Positions 1 to 7,795 of a stretch of 20,429 nucleotides of DNA are shown here, in pieces. The translations under genes and the position numbers were made by a program. The notes beneath the pieces are model-generated. The model did not search any database. It was given only the letters and a program-made list of their open reading frames with translations, and had not been told where the DNA came from. Each line of letters opens with the position of its first letter. Within the stretch, counting starts at the first letter, position 1. Origin of the DNA: Pseudomonadota bacterium. Its GTDB lineage: Bacteria; Pseudomonadota; Alphaproteobacteria; Sphingomonadales; Sphingomonadaceae. Location: the NCBI GenBank assembly GCA_023458055.1, contig JAEXAW010000077.1:1-20429 (forward strand), in the 5' to 3' direction.

Positions 1-128
1 TACCAGCGCACACCCCACAAAATGATCTCACCGCGAAAATGACGCCATTTGAAATCGCTCACAACCATGCCTCCTGCGCTTGCCAATGCCTCAAATCCAG
101 CATCAAAATGGTTTTTGCAACAGAGCCC

Positions 129-383
129 ATCTTCCATGTGTTCGGAGCTATCGCCCATTTCGAGCGGCGGCTAATCTCTGAGCGGACCCGCGATGGGATC
201 GCCGCTGCACGCGCCAAGGGCAAGCAGCCTGGCCGTCAGCCGCTCGACATGTCCAAGGTGGATGCGGCCATCAAACTGGTCGAAGCCCGTATCTCGCCGA
301 CAGAGGCAGCACGGCAACTCGGCATCGGCAGATCCACCATCTATCGCGAAATGCGCCGCCTTGGCGTGGAAAGGCCTGCCTGA
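129..383 (+). pseudogene. Truncated serine recombinase (C-terminal part of resolvase/invertase)
   Basis: This is the C-terminal part of a resolvase/invertase-family serine recombinase. The recognisable segment starts at FHVFGAIAHFERRLISERT, the end of the catalytic domain and the long E helix. It continues into a Hin-type helix-turn-helix (SPTEAARQLGIGRSTIYREM) that would bind the crossover site. The frame is open from an ATG at 39, but its first 30 residues do not look like a recombinase. The catalytic serine, normally near residue 10, and most of the roughly 120-residue catalytic domain are absent, so it cannot recombine DNA. Homology begins abruptly near 129, which suggests a rearrangement junction. 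The stop codon (381-383) directly abuts the ATG of the next gene, as in a translationally coupled pair. Confidence 0.8.
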
Positions 384-682
384 ATGTCCAGATTGAAATC
401 TGCTCACGATCTGTCCGGGCTGATGAAATATGCGGATCGTGCTCCGTGGGACGAGGCGATGGATGAAATGCTGTCCGCGCATCTCGGTCCGGCATGTGAA
501 GCGACCGGCCTCGAACCCGACGCCATATTCGAGATCATCGGTGATCATTGGCAAGGGCCGCTATGGGGCTGCGCCTTTGAAGATCTGCTGACACAGGAAC
601 TGGAACCTGACGGTCGCAATCTGGTCGATGACTATCTCAAGCGCCGAGGCTGGAACGAGAAGGCGCCGAACAAGGCCTATAT
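384..682 (+). pseudogene. 5' part of an unrecognised gene split by the Tn3-family transposon
   Basis: These are the first 99 codons plus two bases of a gene whose remainder lies at 5597-6673. Translation runs to NKAYM and then enters the transposon's left terminal repeat, ending in a short nonsense tail at 719. Joining base 682 (after TATAT) to base 5599 gives an uninterrupted frame of about 457 codons. The ATG at 384 follows the recombinase stop immediately. An alternative ATG at 423 (MKYADRAPWDEAMDEM) may be the native start. The visible part is acidic and probably helical (DAIFEIIGDHWQGPLWGCAFEDLL). I see no catalytic motif and do not recognise the family. Its position directly behind a recombinase suggests it belonged to the same element. 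Confidence 0.85.
678..682. repeat. Left copy of 5-bp target-site duplication (TATAT)
   Basis: TATAT sits immediately outside the left terminal inverted repeat and recurs at 5594-5598. Tn3-family elements make 5-bp, usually AT-rich, duplications. The match shows that the element inserted by transposition and that its flanks have not recombined since. Confidence 0.95.
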
Positions 683-720
683 GGGGTCAGGACATAGAAC
701 GGGCACAGATATACGCTAAG
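683..720 (+). repeat. Left 38-bp terminal inverted repeat of the Tn3-family element
   Basis: It starts GGGGTCAGGACATAG and ends AGATATACGCTAAG. It matches the reverse complement of 5556-5593 at 33 of 38 positions. The inner 14 bases and the outer GGGGTC, typical transposase contact regions in this family, are identical in both ends. Confidence 0.96.
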
Positions 721-735
721 CGTCTCTGCGCGCAC

Positions 736-1230
736 TTATGGGTCGACTCTATGCGTCGACGACTCCAGCATTCCAAAGGCATCCATCGGACAGTTGTAGC
801 ATCGCCTCTCGTCGCAGAGCCGGCATATCGTCAGCGCCGAGACAGCGTCGTCAGACATCTGCGCAAGTATTGTCTCGGCAATACGTTCCAGCACGAGGCG
901 GTCAGCATTCGAGACATGGCTAAGGATTTCGGATAAAGTCTCGTTTCTTCGTTGCAGGATCGCAGATAGGCGAGTCTCGCCTGCCTCAGTGAGCATCAGC
1001 GCTACTGCACGACGGTCCCGTAGCGCTTTGGATCGAACGGCGAACCCGGCTGCAACCAATCGATCGACAAGCCGCACCGTCCCCGCGTGGGACAAGCCTA
1101 GCACCCGTCCTAATTCGTCGATCGAAAGACCGGTCGCGTGACCGATGACGACGATCGCCGCGGTGGTTTCGCCACCGCCGGGTATCGTCGGGTCGAATGC
1201 CGCCTTCTTAATTCGATCGGTGATGCCCAC
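736..1230 (-). CDS. MarR-family regulator with C-terminal four-cysteine motif
   Basis: This is a winged-helix transcriptional regulator of the MarR type, 164 residues from the GTG at 1230. The wHTH spans about residues 33-85: LSIDELGRVLGLSHAGTVRL is the recognition HTH, and the following SKALRDRRAVALMLTEAG is the wing with the family's DRR motif. The C-terminal end carries C136, C139, C144 and C147 (CX2CX4CX2C), unusual for MarR and suited to metal binding or thiol redox sensing. It is transcribed divergently from the DUF417 gene, with palindromes between them, so it probably represses that gene and itself. The frame stays open upstream to about 1288 with coding-like sequence (SDRLVNLFGALAV) but no ATG or GTG, so the true start is uncertain or the N-terminus is damaged. 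The stop lies 16 bp inside the left transposon end. Confidence 0.87.
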   Translation of the reverse strand: MGITDRIKKAAFDPTIPGGGETTAAIVVIGHATGLSIDELGRVLGLSHAGTVRLVDRLVAAGFAVRSKALRDRRAVALMLTEAGETRLSAILQRRNETLSEILSHVSNADRLVLERIAETILAQMSDDAVSALTICRLCDERRCYNCPMDAFGMLESSTHRVDP

Positions 1231-1285
1231 TGCGAGGGCGCCGAACAGATTGACGAGCCGGTCCGAGAGTACGTTAAAAGGGTTG

Positions 1286-1325
1286 CCTCATTCATTGAGG
1301 GCGTATAGTGTATGCGCAGCGCATA
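1286..1325. promoter_or_regulatory. Divergent regulatory region with two palindromes (putative MarR operators)
   Basis: Two inverted repeats lie between the divergent genes. CCTCA-TTCAT-TGAGG is at 1286-1300. TATGCGC-A-GCGCATA is at 1311-1325 and is perfect around one central base. A 15-bp dyad of this kind has the size of a MarR dimer site. A weak promoter candidate, TTGCCT (1283) and TATAGT (1304), overlaps both dyads, so binding would block transcription. The assignment to the adjacent MarR protein is inferred from position. Confidence 0.55.
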
Positions 1326-1382
1326 TATCACGCCTGTCTAAGCATGAAGGCAGGTCATGCGCCATGATGAAAGCGAGGCACC

Positions 1383-1859
1383 ATGTTTTCGACATTACAC
1401 ATAGCTGAAAAGACGACCGGCTCTCGCGGGTCTCTCGCGTTGCTGCGCTGGGCGCTGGTGGTCATCTTTCTCTGGTTCGGTTGCATGAAATTCACGAGCT
1501 ATGAAGCGATGGGCATCGCGCCATTGATGAAGAACAGTCCGATCATGAGCTGGATTCCGGCCGTTTTTGGGGTGCAGGGTGGAAGCTATTTTATAGGCAC
1601 CGTCGAGCTCGCGACGGCCGCTGCGCTGATTATCGGTGCTTTCAACAAGACGGCCTCCGCTCTCGGCGCGGCGATGTCATGCCTGACTTATGCCGTGACA
1701 CTGACGTTTTTCCTGAGCACGCCTGGCGTCGCCGAGCCGACCGCTGGCGGGTTCCCGGCGATTTCGGCCGGAACCGGACAGTTCCTGTTGAAGGACCTGG
1801 TGCTTCTTGCGGCATCAGCGTGCCTTCTACTTGCGTCCATACGGACAGCAGACGCGTGA
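1383..1859 (+). CDS. DUF417 (RclC/YkgB-like) inner-membrane protein
   Basis: This is a 158-residue integral membrane protein. The N-terminal stretch RWALVVIFLWFGCMKFTSYEA followed by IAPLMKNSPIMSW matches the DUF417 family, whose E. coli member RclC (YkgB) belongs to the reactive-chlorine-species resistance operon. Four hydrophobic segments are visible, near residues 18-38, 68-88, 92-115 and 133-152. The conserved TLTFFLSTPG and GRFLLKD-like (GQFLLKDLVLLAA) motifs are present. E. coli RclC is somewhat longer, with an extra loop after the NSP motif. The start ATG has a GAGG ribosome site (1375-1378) four bases upstream. It is divergent from the MarR gene and the only structural cargo gene of the transposon. 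A role in oxidative or chlorine stress is inferred from the family; the biochemical activity is unknown. Confidence 0.85.
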   Translation: MFSTLHIAEKTTGSRGSLALLRWALVVIFLWFGCMKFTSYEAMGIAPLMKNSPIMSWIPAVFGVQGGSYFIGTVELATAAALIIGAFNKTASALGAAMSCLTYAVTLTFFLSTPGVAEPTAGGFPAISAGTGQFLLKDLVLLAASACLLLASIRTADA

Positions 1860-1930
1860 CGGCAAACAGGTGATAGGCGACGCTCCGGACCTGCGCTTTT
1901 GCCGAACCATACCCGCCTCAGCCCATAACG

Positions 1931-1992
1931 ATCGACAAACCCTGTCGCTTTGATAGGGTGTTCGAAAACATGCTTTCGAGGGTTTGTCGTAC
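1931..1992 (+). promoter_or_regulatory. Putative res site of the Tn3-family transposon
   Basis: The non-coding gap before tnpR carries an 11-bp inverted repeat, CGACAAACCCT (1933-1943) and AGGGTTTGTCG (1979-1989). Between them is an imperfect dyad around TTCGAA (1962-1967). Resolvase-binding subsites in Tn3 elements are paired inverted motifs in exactly this position, and the tnpR-tnpA promoter usually overlaps them. I cannot delimit the three canonical subsites or the crossover dinucleotide by eye. Confidence 0.6.
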
Positions 1993-2577
1993 ATGCTGGT
2001 CGGATATATGCGGGTGTCAACGACCGATGACCGCCAAACGGTCGATCTCCAGCGGGACGCGCTCGTCGCAACCGGGGTCGATCATCGGCATCTCCATACC
2101 GACAAGGCATCCGGCGCGCGCGACGACCGACCAGGCCTGAAAGCCTGCCTCGACTATCTGAACGCGGGCGACACACTGATCGTGTGGAAGCTCGACCGGC
2201 TCGGACGCTCGCTGCCGCACCTGCTGACGATCGTCACCGATCTGAAGGCGCGCGGCATCGCGTTCCGGTCGCTGACCGAGCAGATGGATACGACCACGCC
2301 GCACGGCGAATTGCTGTTCTCGCTGTTCGGTGCATTGGCACAATATGAGCGTGCGCTCACGCGCGAACGGGTGATGGCGGGACTGGCTGCTGCCAAACGC
2401 CGGGGACGCCAAGGTGGCCGCCCGCCGATGATCGACGCCGAAACGCTCGAGCGGATCACCGCCGCGCTGGATGGCGGGGCCAGCAAGGCGTCCGTCTGCC
2501 GGACCTTCAAGGTGCCGCGTTCGACCCTTCTCGGCACGCTTGCCCGGATCGGCTGGACCGCACCGGCCAAGGTCTAA
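1993..2577 (+). CDS. tnpR: TnpR, serine resolvase of the Tn3-family transposon
   Basis: This serine site-specific recombinase (194 residues) resolves the cointegrate formed during replicative transposition by recombining two res sites. MLVGYMRVSTTDD places the nucleophile at Ser9. KLDRLGRSLPHLL and GALAQYERALTRERV mark the catalytic domain and E helix. The C-terminal HTH (GGASKASVCRTFKVPRSTL) binds res. The ATG at 1993 is preferred because GAGGGT (1978-1983) sits about 9 bases upstream; a TTG at 1984 would add three residues. The gene ends four bases before tnpA, implying one operon. The overlapping res site suggests autoregulation, as known for the family. It is distinct from the truncated recombinase at 129-383. 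Confidence 0.96.
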   Translation: MLVGYMRVSTTDDRQTVDLQRDALVATGVDHRHLHTDKASGARDDRPGLKACLDYLNAGDTLIVWKLDRLGRSLPHLLTIVTDLKARGIAFRSLTEQMDTTTPHGELLFSLFGALAQYERALTRERVMAGLAAAKRRGRQGGRPPMIDAETLERITAALDGGASKASVCRTFKVPRSTLLGTLARIGWTAPAKV

Positions 2578-2581
2578 GCCG

Positions 2582-5560
2582 ATGCCGCGTCGCGCCGTCC
2601 TGTCGGACGAGCAACGCGCGGCGTTGCTCGCGCTTCCCGACGACGAAACCCTGCTCGTCCAGCACTGGACATTGAGCCGGGACGACTTGGCCATCATCGT
2701 CCGCCGGAGGCGACCGCATAACCGGCTGGGTTTCGCGATCCAGCTTTGCGCGCTGCGCTATCCTGGCCGTTTCCTGCGACCCGGTGAACTGATCCCTGAT
2801 ACGCCGCTCGCGTTCGTCGCAGAGCAATTGCAGGTCGGACCCGAGGTGCTGGCCGACTACGCGACGCGCGGCCCGACCCGGTACGAACAGCTCGATGCAC
2901 TGCGCGATGCATTCGGCTTCATGCCGCTCAGTCGGCCGCTGCGAACGACGTTGCAGGAATGGCTCCTGCCGATCGCGCTGACGACGACCAGCGGGGCTAG
3001 GCTGGCGCGCGTGATGCTGGATGAGTGCCGGCGACGGCGCATCATTGTGCCGGGCATCAGTTCGGTCGAGCGGATGGTCGCACAGGCGTTGCTCGATGCC
3101 GAACGCCATGTCGCCGAGCATCTGACCCGAGGACTCGATGCTCGACAGCGCCGGCTGCTCGATGCGCTTCTCCTGCCCCACACAGGCACGAACTTGAGCG
3201 ATCTGGCCTGGGTGCGGCAGTCACCCGGCAAGCCCGGCCGAAAGACATTCGCCGCCATCATCGAGCGACTGACACTGCTTCGGGCCATCGGGATCGATCC
3301 GGATATCGCCGTAGGCGTCCATCCCGAGCGCCTCCGACGCCTGTGCCAGGAAGGCGTGCGGCTGACCGCGCAACATGTTCGGACGCTGCAAGCGACGCGG
3401 CGTCGCGCCACATTGGTGGCGACCATCCTCGAAACCATCGTTACCCTCACCGACGATGCGGTGCTGATGTTCGATCGCCTGCTTGGGCAGATGTTCCGGC
3501 GCGAACAGAACAGCGCGGACACGACACTCAAGCGCAACCGGCGCACCATCAACGGCAAAATCCGGCTGCTTGCCCAACTCGGCGCTGCCTTGCTCGCCGC
3601 CAAGATATCAGGTGGCGATATCGGCGCTGCGGTCGAGGCAGCGATCGGATGGAATGATCTCGGCCGCGAGGTCGATGAAGCCCGCAAGCTGATCCGCCCC
3701 GATTCGGTCGATCCCGTCGCGGTCGCCGCGACCAATTACCCCGTCCTCCGACAGGTCGGTCCCTCGTTCATCGCCTCGTTCACATTCGGGGCGGTGCCAG
3801 CCTGCCATGCGCTCGCGCGAGCGGTCGCGATCATGCGCGACCTTCATTTTGGTCATCTGCGCAAATTGCCTGCAGGCACGCCAGTCGGCTTCATCCGGCA
3901 AGCTTGGCGTCGGGCGATCGGCACCGGCATTCCCGATCGCAGGATCTATGAATTGTGCGTGCTGGTCGAGCTTCGCGACCGGCTTCGCGCCGGCGACATG
4001 TGGGTCGAGGGAAGCCGACGCTATCGTGCTGTCGAGCAGCAACTCATTCCTGCCCCCGTATTCGCCAACATGCGCGCGGCCGGCCCCTTGCCGATACCGG
4101 CACCGGATACGGCCGATATCTGGCTGGCCGAACGACGCGCCCGCCTCGCCCGTCGATTGGCCGAGGTCGAGCGAAAGGCGGAGACGGACGCGCTGGAAGA
4201 CGTGCAGCTCAGCTTGGGCAGGCTGCGGATTTCGCCCTTGAAGGCGATTACTCCCGAGGAATCCGATACCGCCCTTGCGCCGCTCTATGCGCATCTGCCC
4301 GCGATCCGCATCACCGACCTTCTTGCCGAAGTCGATCGATGGACCGGGTTCAGCCAGTGCTTCACGCATCTGCAAAGTGGCCGTGCCGCGGATGAACCAC
4401 GTGCGATCCTCACGGCGGTGCTCGCCGATGCCACCAATCTGGGCCATACGCGCATGGCGGAAGCCTGCAATCTCGTGACCCAGCGCCAACTCGGTTGGCT
4501 CGCCTCGTGGCATCTGCGCGAGGAAACCTACGGTCGCGCGCTCGCCCGGCTTGTCGACGCCCAACACACCGCGCCGCTGGCCGCGCTGTTCGGGTCCGGC
4601 ACCTCGTCCAGCTCAGACGGTCAGAACTTTCCGCTCGACCGCCGCGCCCAGGCAACCGGCGCAGTCAATCCGCACAAGGGGACAGAGCCGGCTGTCTCCT
4701 TTTACAGCCACGTCTCGGATCGCTACGCGCCGTTCCATTCCACAGTTATCTCCGCTTCGGCGAGCGAGGCGGCACAGGTGCTCGACGGGCTGCTCCACCA
4801 CGGCGCCGATCTGCACATCGAAGAGCATCACGTCGATGGCGGGGGCGTCTCCGACCATGTGTTCGCGCTATGTCATCTGCTTGGGTTCCGGTTCGCGCCG
4901 CGTATCCCGAATATCGCCGCACGCCGTTTGCACCTGTTTAACGGCATCGAACCCGGCCCCGATATTGCGCCGCTGGTCGCGGGCCGCATCGACGAAGGTC
5001 TGATCGAGGCACACTGGGACGACGTGCTGCGACTGGGAACCTCGATCCGCACAGGCGTCGTCAGCGCCTCGATCATGCTGGAACGGCTCGGCTCCTATCC
5101 ACGCGCCAACGGCCTGGCACTGGCGTTGCGCGAGATCGGTCGCGTCGAGCGTACCCTGTTCACGCTCGACTGGATCGAGCAGCCCGAACAGCGTCGCCGC
5201 GCCACCCGCGAACTCAACAAGGGAGAAGCGGAAAATGCCCTGAAACGCGCCATCTTCTTCCATCGCATCGGCCGTATCCGCGATCATGCGCTGCAAGCCC
5301 AAAGCCATCGGGCGAGCGCGCTGAACCTCGTCGCCGGTGCCATCGTCCTGTGGAACACGACCTACCTGCAAGCCGCCCGGATGCATCTCGCCAACCTCGG
5401 CCGGCCGGTCCCGCCGGACCTGCTGCAACACCTATCACCGCTCGGTTGGCAGCATATCAATCTCACCGGCGATTACCTCTGGACCGATCCCGATGCGCCA
5501 TCCACCGCGCTCAGACCGCTTCGCCAGATGCGCGCCGTCGAAGGCACGGCAAAACCTTAG
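2582..5560 (+). CDS. tnpA: TnpA, Tn3-family DDE transposase
   Basis: This is a 992-residue replicative transposase, the usual size for Tn3 TnpA. The N-terminal region (PDDETLLVQHWTLSRDDLAI, NRLGFAIQLCALRYPGRF) is the DUF4158 end-binding domain. The catalytic triad is visible: D679 in SSSDGQNF, D752 in HHVDGGG and E882 in LNKGEAENAL. The spacing is almost identical to that of Tn4430 TnpA. The ATG at 2582 lies four bases after the tnpR stop; an in-frame ATG at 2471 would overlap tnpR and is not preferred. The stop codon (5558-5560) lies inside the right terminal repeat, so the gene runs to the very end of the element. No frameshift or missing key residue is seen. Confidence 0.97.
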   Translation: MPRRAVLSDEQRAALLALPDDETLLVQHWTLSRDDLAIIVRRRRPHNRLGFAIQLCALRYPGRFLRPGELIPDTPLAFVAEQLQVGPEVLADYATRGPTRYEQLDALRDAFGFMPLSRPLRTTLQEWLLPIALTTTSGARLARVMLDECRRRRIIVPGISSVERMVAQALLDAERHVAEHLTRGLDARQRRLLDALLLPHTGTNLSDLAWVRQSPGKPGRKTFAAIIERLTLLRAIGIDPDIAVGVHPERLRRLCQEGVRLTAQHVRTLQATRRRATLVATILETIVTLTDDAVLMFDRLLGQMFRREQNSADTTLKRNRRTINGKIRLLAQLGAALLAAKISGGDIGAAVEAAIGWNDLGREVDEARKLIRPDSVDPVAVAATNYPVLRQVGPSFIASFTFGAVPACHALARAVAIMRDLHFGHLRKLPAGTPVGFIRQAWRRAIGTGIPDRRIYELCVLVELRDRLRAGDMWVEGSRRYRAVEQQLIPAPVFANMRAAGPLPIPAPDTADIWLAERRARLARRLAEVERKAETDALEDVQLSLGRLRISPLKAITPEESDTALAPLYAHLPAIRITDLLAEVDRWTGFSQCFTHLQSGRAADEPRAILTAVLADATNLGHTRMAEACNLVTQRQLGWLASWHLREETYGRALARLVDAQHTAPLAALFGSGTSSSSDGQNFPLDRRAQATGAVNPHKGTEPAVSFYSHVSDRYAPFHSTVISASASEAAQVLDGLLHHGADLHIEEHHVDGGGVSDHVFALCHLLGFRFAPRIPNIAARRLHLFNGIEPGPDIAPLVAGRIDEGLIEAHWDDVLRLGTSIRTGVVSASIMLERLGSYPRANGLALALREIGRVERTLFTLDWIEQPEQRRRATRELNKGEAENALKRAIFFHRIGRIRDHALQAQSHRASALNLVAGAIVLWNTTYLQAARMHLANLGRPVPPDLLQHLSPLGWQHINLTGDYLWTDPDAPSTALRPLRQMRAVEGTAKP

Positions 5561-5593
5561 CGTATATCTGGGTCCGTTCTGTGTACCGACCCC
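5556..5593 (-). repeat. Right 38-bp terminal inverted repeat of the Tn3-family element
   Basis: Read on the minus strand it begins GGGGTCGGTACACAG and ends AGATATACGCTAAG. It pairs with 683-720. The five mismatches cluster in repeat positions 7-23. The first five bases of the repeat include the tnpA stop codon. Confidence 0.96.
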
Positions 5594-5598
5594 TATAT
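5594..5598. repeat. Right copy of 5-bp target-site duplication (TATAT)
   Basis: TATAT directly follows the GACCCC end of the transposon and matches 678-682. Its last two bases form the first two bases of the ATG codon at which the interrupted gene resumes. Confidence 0.95.
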
Positions 5599-6673
5599 GC
5601 GCGCGCTGCGGGATACGATGATGTCGCTCTATGAGGTTAGCGAGGTCGTCCCCGGTCAGTCGATGACCTTGCGTGATCTGTTGCGGGATGTTGCGCCAGT
5701 CACGGTCCGCGAACACGGCGCGACACAGACCCTCGTCAACTGGGACAAGATCGCTGCACGGGTTGTCGATGTGAACGGTCGCCATGGCATCTCGGGCGCG
5801 CTGTTGCCGTTCAGCGCTGATGGCGCCCTACAACTGATCGACGCGTTTGGCCGGCTTGCGGACGATGCAAAGGACACCTCCGAACTAAACCAGACCGACC
5901 GGGATGCTATTTTACGGGCATCAGGCCCGATGTTCACGAACATGTGGCTGCTCGATTGTCTGGGCAAAGCCATGCCTGGCACCATGCCGGATATGGTCAA
6001 CGCCGATGGCGATGATCTTGTGTTCCACCGCATCGTCTTCCCCCTGGCCAAGGGCGTGATCGGCAAGAGCGTGGTTCGCAGGCTGAACGCGGCACAATGG
6101 CTGGAGCCTGCCAGCGACACATTCTGGAACTGGCTGGTGCCGGTGACGAAGGAGAGAAAACCACGAACGGCCAAAGGCGGGCAGGCTTTTGTGACGACCA
6201 TGGAGGACGGCACACCCGTCTTCGCCAATGTCGAGTTGGCGGGACGCAAACTGATCGTTGAGGTCAATAGTGCCGCCCGTGCGGAGAAAGCGATTGCGCA
6301 AATGGGCGAATGGCTTGGTGATTGCGTGAGCACACCTATGACCGAAATCCGGACTCTGGCCCAGTTCATGGCTGATGACGCCGCCCGCGCTCCGCAGGAA
6401 GAGCCGCTCGATATCCCGCCGGACGAAATGGAGCGCATCGTTCATGATATGCTGACACGCGAATATACCAAAACGCTTGATGAAGCGGTGCCTGCCCTTG
6501 GCAACAAGACGCCGCGCGCTCTGGCCCGCACGAAGGCTGGCCGGGCGAAAGTGGCCGACTGGCTCAAATATATAGAGAATGGCGCAGCAAAATCCGGGGT
6601 CGGCGAGCCAATGGCTACCTATGATTTTACGTGGATGTGGCAAGAGCTGGGCATCATCGGCCTCCGCAGGTGA
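5597..6673 (+). pseudogene. 3' part of the unrecognised gene split by the Tn3-family transposon
   Basis: These are 358 codons continuing the gene begun at 384. The ATG at 5597 is the same Met codon that ends the left part (NKAYM), so NKAYM joins MRALRDTMMSLYEVSEV in frame with no lost codon. The protein is soluble and mixed alpha/beta. The C-terminal segment EAVPALGNKTPRALARTKAG, ending AKVADWLKYIENG, resembles a short motif I associate with SEC-C-type or ParS/MbcA-like proteins, but the rest gives no family match. Whether the 3' half is still translated from 5597 is unknown; there is no clear ribosome site, so loss of function is likely. Confidence 0.8.
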
Positions 6674-6739
6674 TGCCCTTGCACGCCGTTCCGGTATTGT
6701 TCGTCCTTAGCGTTGCTTGGCGTACCTCCCACGCTATGC

Positions 6740-6781
6740 CCTCAGTTAGGATAGCTACGCGATGACCCTGCCTAACTGAGG
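6740..6781. repeat. 11-bp inverted repeat / hairpin (element D)
   Basis: CCTCAGTTAGG (6740-6750) and CCTAACTGAGG (6771-6781) are perfect complements around a 20-base loop that contains GCTACGCGATG. Both the loop motif and TCAGTTAGGC on the minus strand recur in element A near 13288-13315. No T-run follows, so it is a poor intrinsic terminator. It marks the left edge of the truncated dps fragment. Confidence 0.6.
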
Positions 6782-6852
6782 TGGTCAACGTACATACAAC
6801 GTATGGTCAATTTCGGAGACCAAGAGTGGGCAATCTCTTTGCTCCCAACACG

Positions 6853-7152
6853 GAGATCCTCGCTGCTACCGATGCTATGGCTGAGCGGGCCCGGAAGACC
6901 GGTAATACGACCATCCGATCGATCGGCGATATCGCCCGCCACCAGACGATCAAGGACAACGACGCGGAGTTCGTCACGCCGCAGGACATGCTGGCGGAAT
7001 TGCGCGCTGATAATCTTCACATGGTCGAGTCGCTGCGTCGCGCAAAGGACGTCGCCGACCAGGCGAAGGACAATGCGACCTCCGGCCTGATCGATACCTG
7101 GACCGACGAGGCGGAACGCCGTGCGTGGTTCCTTTTCGAAGTCAGCCGATAG
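6853..7152 (+). pseudogene. dps: 5'-truncated dps (DNA-protection ferritin-like protein)
   Basis: This is the C-terminal two thirds of a Dps/miniferritin. Visible Dps motifs are EILAATDAMAERARKTG, TTIRSIGDIARH, FVTPQDMLAELRADN and the C-terminal DEAERRAWFLFEV. Dps shells store iron and protect DNA from Fenton chemistry. The retained D and E of DAMAE correspond to the second half of the inter-subunit ferroxidase site. The first helices, with the His ligands and the other Asp, are absent. The frame is open back to a GTG at 6781, but the added residues (VNVHTTYGQFRRPRVGN) are not Dps-like, so homology stops at a junction near 6850. A working ferroxidase is not expected. Confidence 0.85.
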
Positions 7153-7180
7153 GATTGCTGCTCAACGGATCGGATCGTTC

Positions 7181-7795
7181 ATGGCGTCTAACGATGCGCG
7201 GACCCAGTTTACTCAGATAGAGGGCGGTAGGATAGCCTTCGACGACACGGGCGGAGCCGGACCTGTCGTCATCGGAATTCCGGGAATGGGCGACTTGCGA
7301 TCCGAGTACCGCCTCGTGAAGCCTATGCTGCAGCATGCGGGATGCCGAGTGGTGACGATGGACGTCCGCGGGTTCGGAGAATCGTCGGCCGAGTGGCCGG
7401 ACTACTCTGCGCGAGCGGTCGGCCGTGACGCCATCTCCATCCTCCAACAGTTGGGTGCCGGTCCAGCCACAATCATGGGCAACTCGTTCGCGGCCGGGTC
7501 TGCGCTCTGGGCTGCCAAGGAGTCTCCTGGCCTCGTCAACGGGGTGGTGCTGCTCGGGCCGATTGTGCGCGATCTTCCCCTCAAGACGATCCAGAAACTT
7601 GTCCTCTTGCTCGGATTCGCAGGCCCGTGGCGTACTTGGTTCTGCACCACGTACTGGAGCAGCCTTTTTCCGACGAAGCCGGCACCGGATCATGCTGAAG
7701 TAAAAGCGGCAATCGCCGCAAACCTCCGAGAGCCAAAACGCATGCAGGCTCTCTTGAAGATGCTGTCATTGTCGAAGTCCGATACCGCAGCGTAA
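7181..7795 (+). pseudogene. 3'-truncated alpha/beta-fold hydrolase
   Basis: The 204 residues have the alpha/beta-hydrolase N-terminal half. The oxyanion region is PVVIGIPGMGDLRSEYR, a strand-turn is DVRGFGES, and the nucleophile elbow GNSFAAG holds the likely catalytic Ser102. Related enzymes run to about 270 residues and carry the catalytic Asp and His near the C-terminus. Here translation ends at SLSKSDTAA, just before the expected strand with the Asp, so the triad is incomplete. The ATG at 7181 lies 28 bases after the dps stop, consistent with a former dps-hydrolase operon. Truncation at about 7785 coincides with a change of sequence into hairpin element C. Confidence 0.8.

Larger units (their letters stand above)
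683..5593 (+). mobile_element. Complete Tn3-family transposon with MarR/DUF417 cargo
   Basis: This is a 4911-bp unit bounded by 38-bp inverted repeats (33 of 38 positions identical) that begin GGGGTC and end ATACGCTAAG. A TATAT duplication flanks it. It contains, in order, a MarR-type regulator (-), a DUF417 membrane protein (+), a putative res site, tnpR (+) and tnpA (+). Both transposition genes look full length, and the transposase keeps its DDE residues, so the element appears able to transpose. The tnpR-tnpA order with res upstream is the Tn21/Tn501-like layout. Cargo sits between the left end and res. The target is the unrecognised gene at 384-682 and 5597-6673. Confidence 0.96.

Noticed and set aside
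129..383. Intact invertase gene next to the split gene
   Set aside because: The catalytic serine and most of the N-terminal domain are missing; only the C-terminal part is recombinase-like.
3608..4567. 319-codon minus-strand ORF inside tnpA
   Set aside because: It lies wholly antisense to a full-length transposase with conserved catalytic residues; it is a codon-bias shadow.
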